Positions 4,906-6,664 of a stretch of DNA of 6,664 nucleotides are shown in pieces. Positions within the stretch are counted from its first letter, which is position 1, and each line of letters begins with the position of its first letter. Under the pieces are notes generated by a model. The model was given only the letters and a program-made list of their open reading frames with translations. It had not been told where the DNA came from and did not search any database. Made by a program: the position numbers and the translations under genes. Source of the stretch: DATKZB01 sp035528235 (lineage in GTDB: Bacteria > Planctomycetota > Phycisphaerae > FEN-1346); NCBI GenBank assembly GCA_035528235.1, contig DATKZB010000153.1, forward strand, positions 1 to 6,664, in the 5' to 3' direction.

Positions 4906-6102
4906 TCAATACACGCCGTACTCGCGGGTGAAGTCGGTCATGGCCTTGATGTTCTCGACCTTGGCGTCGTTCTGGACGATGGCCGAGGCGTCCATGATGT
5001 ACCCGCCGTCGCGGGCCACGCCGTCGATGACCTTCTTGCAGCAGTCGCGGATCTGCTGGGGCGTCCCGTACGAGAGCAGGGCGTTGGGGATGCCTCCGCT
5101 GAGGGCGAACTTGGCGCCGATCCGGCGGTGCACCTCGAAGATATCGTCCTGGTCGCAGTGATAGATGATGGAGCCGTCGGGCAGTTCGGCGAAACGGTCC
5201 AGGTGATGGCCCCACTTGCCCTCGGCGTAGAACATGACCTGGTGCCCCTCGGACCACAGGTACTCGATGATGGGTTTGATCGTGGGCCAGTAAATCGTGT
5301 CGAAGTGCTCGAACGAGATGAACGGCACGCACGATCGGTGCATCCACATCGTAATGGGAACCTGCTTACCGGGGTCGGAACTGGTCAGGGCGATGTGGGC
5401 CATGTGCGGTTGAAGGGCCTCGCAGGCCGCCAGCACCGTCTTCGGCCGCTCCATGAGGTCGGTGGCCAGGCCCATGTATCCGCGGAACTTGTCGGCCAGG
5501 ATGTCGAGCGGCGCCTTCAGGATGCCCGCGATGGCCGAGACCGTGCCGGACTCCTGCCGCAGCCGTGCCGCCTGCTGGCCGAAACCGCTGAAGTACTGCA
5601 TCATCGCCATCCCGCCCTTGAGGAACGCCATGTTGTTCCGCACGGTGTTCGGCCGGCCGGGGGCGGCGACGTCGGCGCTCGCGCGCGGCAACCAGACGTT
5701 GAGGAGCCAGCCGGTGGGGTCCTCGGTGAAGGCGTCGTACTCGTCGGGCCCCATGTAGGCCTGGTCCTCGGGCGGTTCCTTGTACTGAAACCCCGTGTCG
5801 GGGGCGATGTCGACGCCCGGCACGGCGTAGTACCGCATGCCGAAGGCCTGCGTCAGCCCGGCCCAGACGTAAACCATGTTGCCGACGACGGCGTCCCAAT
5901 CGAAGTCGGCGGCACACTTTCGGGCCGCTTCGAACGCCTTCTCGAAGTCCTGGGTCACCTCCTGGCAGGTCATGCCGGCGTACTTGGCGGTGAACTCGGC
6001 CACGAACGGCCGGATAGGCACGCGGTCGGGCTTGCCGTGGCGCATGGCGGTGGTGTACCGGGCCAACCGCTCGGCGTACAGGGCTTCCATGTCTTTGGCC
6101 AT
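4906..6102 (-). CDS. Uroporphyrinogen decarboxylase superfamily protein (MtaA/CmuA-like), not heme UroD
   Basis: 398 residues from ATG at 6102 (MAKDMEALYAERLARY) to TGA at 4906-4908. Features of the superfamily barrel: the early KPDRVPIRPF segment (about residues 24-33), IIYHCDQDDIFEVHRRIG with His315 and Cys316, then FALSGGIPNALLSYGT, and a C-terminal stretch GGYIMDASAIVQND. Length matches the family. The arginine-rich RQAGRY-type substrate motif of true heme-pathway UroD is not present, so a role in coproporphyrinogen formation is unlikely. Relatives such as MtaA and CmuA transfer methyl groups between substrates and corrinoid proteins and bind zinc through His and Cys; here His-Cys are adjacent rather than in an HxC arrangement, and His255/Cys258 (MHRSC) are further candidates. 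No corrinoid protein or activase gene is visible, so the reaction and substrate stay unassigned. It is probably cytoplasmic. Starts further upstream are rejected because the extension is low-complexity and not protein-like. Confidence 0.88.
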   Translation of the reverse strand: MAKDMEALYAERLARYTTAMRHGKPDRVPIRPFVAEFTAKYAGMTCQEVTQDFEKAFEAARKCAADFDWDAVVGNMVYVWAGLTQAFGMRYYAVPGVDIAPDTGFQYKEPPEDQAYMGPDEYDAFTEDPTGWLLNVWLPRASADVAAPGRPNTVRNNMAFLKGGMAMMQYFSGFGQQAARLRQESGTVSAIAGILKAPLDILADKFRGYMGLATDLMERPKTVLAACEALQPHMAHIALTSSDPGKQVPITMWMHRSCVPFISFEHFDTIYWPTIKPIIEYLWSEGHQVMFYAEGKWGHHLDRFAELPDGSIIYHCDQDDIFEVHRRIGAKFALSGGIPNALLSYGTPQQIRDCCKKVIDGVARDGGYIMDASAIVQNDAKVENIKAMTDFTREYGVY

Positions 6103-6112
6103 CGCTCTCGCG

Positions 6113-6117
6113 CTCCT
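6113..6117 (-). promoter_or_regulatory. Shine-Dalgarno site of the UroD-like gene
   Basis: AGGAG on the minus strand lies ten bases before the ATG at 6102. The spacing is a little long but acceptable. It supports this start over an in-frame extension reaching to 6510. I could not identify a good promoter for this gene in the region upstream. Confidence 0.6.
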
Positions 6118-6227
6118 GATGCGGCCGGGATCGCAACCAGGCTCCCGGCGACATGCCTGATGCCCGCGTAGTGTACGCCGGGCCACTGGCCGCCGCAAGC
6201 GATTCCCCCCGGCGGGGCAGGGGGCTT

Positions 6228-6286
6228 GCCTTGTGCAAGGCGCCAAGTTAGCCGCGGGGCTTGCCCCGCGCGCGTAAGTTGGCGCC
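6228..6286. repeat. Cluster of nested inverted repeats upstream of the UroD-like gene
   Basis: Three structures are packed together. A hairpin GCCTTG-TG-CAAGGC lies at 6228-6241. An outer 8-bp stem pairs GGCGCCAA (6239-6246) with TTGGCGCC (6279-6286). A perfect inner hairpin CGCGGGGC-TT-GCCCCGCG lies at 6253-6270. The first hairpin and the outer stem overlap by three bases, so they are mutually exclusive folds. The inner hairpin matches the one at 914-929. The cluster is about 126-184 bp before the UroD-like start. It may sit in that gene's leader, or be another dispersed repeat. Confidence 0.6.
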
Positions 6287-6423
6287 CCGTCATACACTTT
6301 GAGAAAACGCCCTTTCGCCGAAAGCCGGAAAAGTGCCCTTTCAGAAGGTCGGAATGGCGTTTTCGACAGCGCCAGGGCCGATTGGCCCTCATCTTGGTAA
6401 GATAGGCAAGGGGAAACGCGCGG

Positions 6424-6453
6424 TTTTTGATCGTTTTTTTCGATTTTTGATCG
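6424..6453. other. Phased A/T-tracts, likely intrinsically curved DNA
   Basis: T-runs of 5, 7 and 5 bases lie at 6424-6428, 6434-6440 and 6444-6448, with centres about 11 and 9 bp apart, close to one helical turn. The 10-mer TTTTTGATCG is repeated with a 20-bp period (6424 and 6444). In otherwise very G+C-rich DNA this arrangement is expected to bend the helix and could attract nucleoid proteins or mark a promoter or insertion target. It is not a terminator: no hairpin abuts the T-runs. Confidence 0.5.
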
Positions 6454-6487
6454 GCTCGCGCCGGAATCGCGCGTTTTGGGGTCCCCT

Positions 6488-6518
6488 TTGACAACGAATG
6501 CATGGCACACAATATATG
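6488..6518 (+). promoter_or_regulatory. Possible sigma-70-type promoter pointing out of the window
   Basis: A perfect -35 hexamer TTGACA (6488-6493) is followed after 19 bases by TATATG (6513-6518), which matches four of six positions of TATAAT. The spacing is longer than ideal and the -10 is weak. The surrounding A+T richness makes a chance match more likely. If real, it would transcribe rightward into a gene beyond 6664. Confidence 0.25.
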
Positions 6519-6664
6519 CTAAACCACTGCTGTCCGGTTATAAGTTGAACAATAGCAACTGGTTACAACAACCCGGTGTTTCGTTTGTGTAGTCGCTGCA
6601 AGAAAGTGCCTGTAGAATGGGCGTTTTCTCGAAAAGCGTCACGCTGAGAATCTGTAGGATTGTG
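6491..6664. other. Low-G+C gene-free edge, possibly the end of an insertion sequence
   Basis: By hand count 78 of 174 bases are G or C, about 45%, against 75% in a counted line of the GH9 gene. No credible frame starts here. The string ACTGCTGTCCGG (6526-6537) resembles what I remember of terminal sequences of IS4-group elements; this is memory and unverified. A transposase or another gene may begin just past the window. Confidence 0.35.

Larger units (their letters stand above)
6301..6630. repeat. 12-bp inverted repeat bounding 330 bp of non-coding DNA
   Basis: GAGAAAACGCCC at 6301-6312 is the exact reverse complement of GGGCGTTTTCTC at 6619-6630. A partial third copy (AATGGCGTTTTCG, in the orientation of the right copy) starts near 6353. 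Imperfect direct similarity also exists between the stretches starting about 6328 (AAAAGTGCC) and 6602 (GAAAGTGCC). These may be the ends of a short element or repeated binding sites. The interior holds no protein-like frame. Confidence 0.45.

Noticed and set aside
4688..5347. N-terminal extension of the 58-aa frame through element B into the UroD-like gene
   Set aside because: The extension runs in a shadow frame of the UroD-like gene and through repeat DNA. The ribosome site before 4687 defines the real start.
4798..6171. 457-codon plus-strand frame opposite the UroD-like gene
   Set aside because: Antisense to a gene with clear family motifs; the frame begins inside the repeat array and shows no domain.
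6103..6510. 136-residue N-terminal extension of the UroD-like protein
   Set aside because: The extension is not protein-like, crosses hairpins, and family members begin close to the ATG at 6102, which has AGGAG upstream.

Overview
The window is high-G+C bacterial DNA (a hand-counted coding line is 75% G+C). It carries two secreted or envelope-type degradative proteins, a uroporphyrinogen-decarboxylase-superfamily protein and an unusual density of palindromic intergenic repeats. This combination, and the particular UroD-like subfamily, suggest an anaerobic polysaccharide-degrading member of Planctomycetota (Phycisphaerae-like), probably an environmental genome. That assignment is an inference from gene style; no marker gene is present.

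Layout. On the + strand, positions 1-897 are the 3' part of a metzincin-type zinc metalloprotease gene. It is followed, after a 121-bp spacer holding two palindromes, by an 880-residue glycoside hydrolase family 9 lipoprotein (1019-3661). The other genes run on the - strand: a 59-residue single-pass membrane protein (3730-3909) convergent with GH9, a 58-residue uncharacterised protein (4511-4687), and a 398-residue UroD/MtaA-like protein (4906-6102). Both small genes have strong Shine-Dalgarno sites and about 90% G+C at third codon positions, so they look real.

The spacers are not empty. The stretch 3910-4510 holds a double hairpin (4043-4126) and a 142-bp element with perfect 16-bp terminal inverted repeats and two internal hairpins in opposite orientation (4339-4480). 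The stretch 4688-4905 holds a diverged relative of that element (4736-4900) plus a 23-bp tandem repeat, whose unit also occurs inverted in the first element. The hairpins share a CGCGGYGG stem end, which points to one dispersed REP/BIME- or MITE-like superfamily. Single hairpins also sit between the protease and GH9 genes and upstream of the UroD-like gene.

The right end (about 6290-6664) has no gene. It holds phased A-tracts, a 12-bp inverted repeat spanning 330 bp, and a fall to about 45% G+C after 6490. This may be the edge of an insertion sequence or the control region of a gene outside the window.

Functionally, the protease and GH9 enzyme could both act on external polymers. The UroD-like protein is probably a cofactor or methyl-transfer type enzyme rather than a heme biosynthesis enzyme. 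Nothing in the sequence links it to GH9 apart from proximity. No clearly new multi-gene system is visible; the composite palindromic element family and the small gene between two of its copies are the most unusual content.
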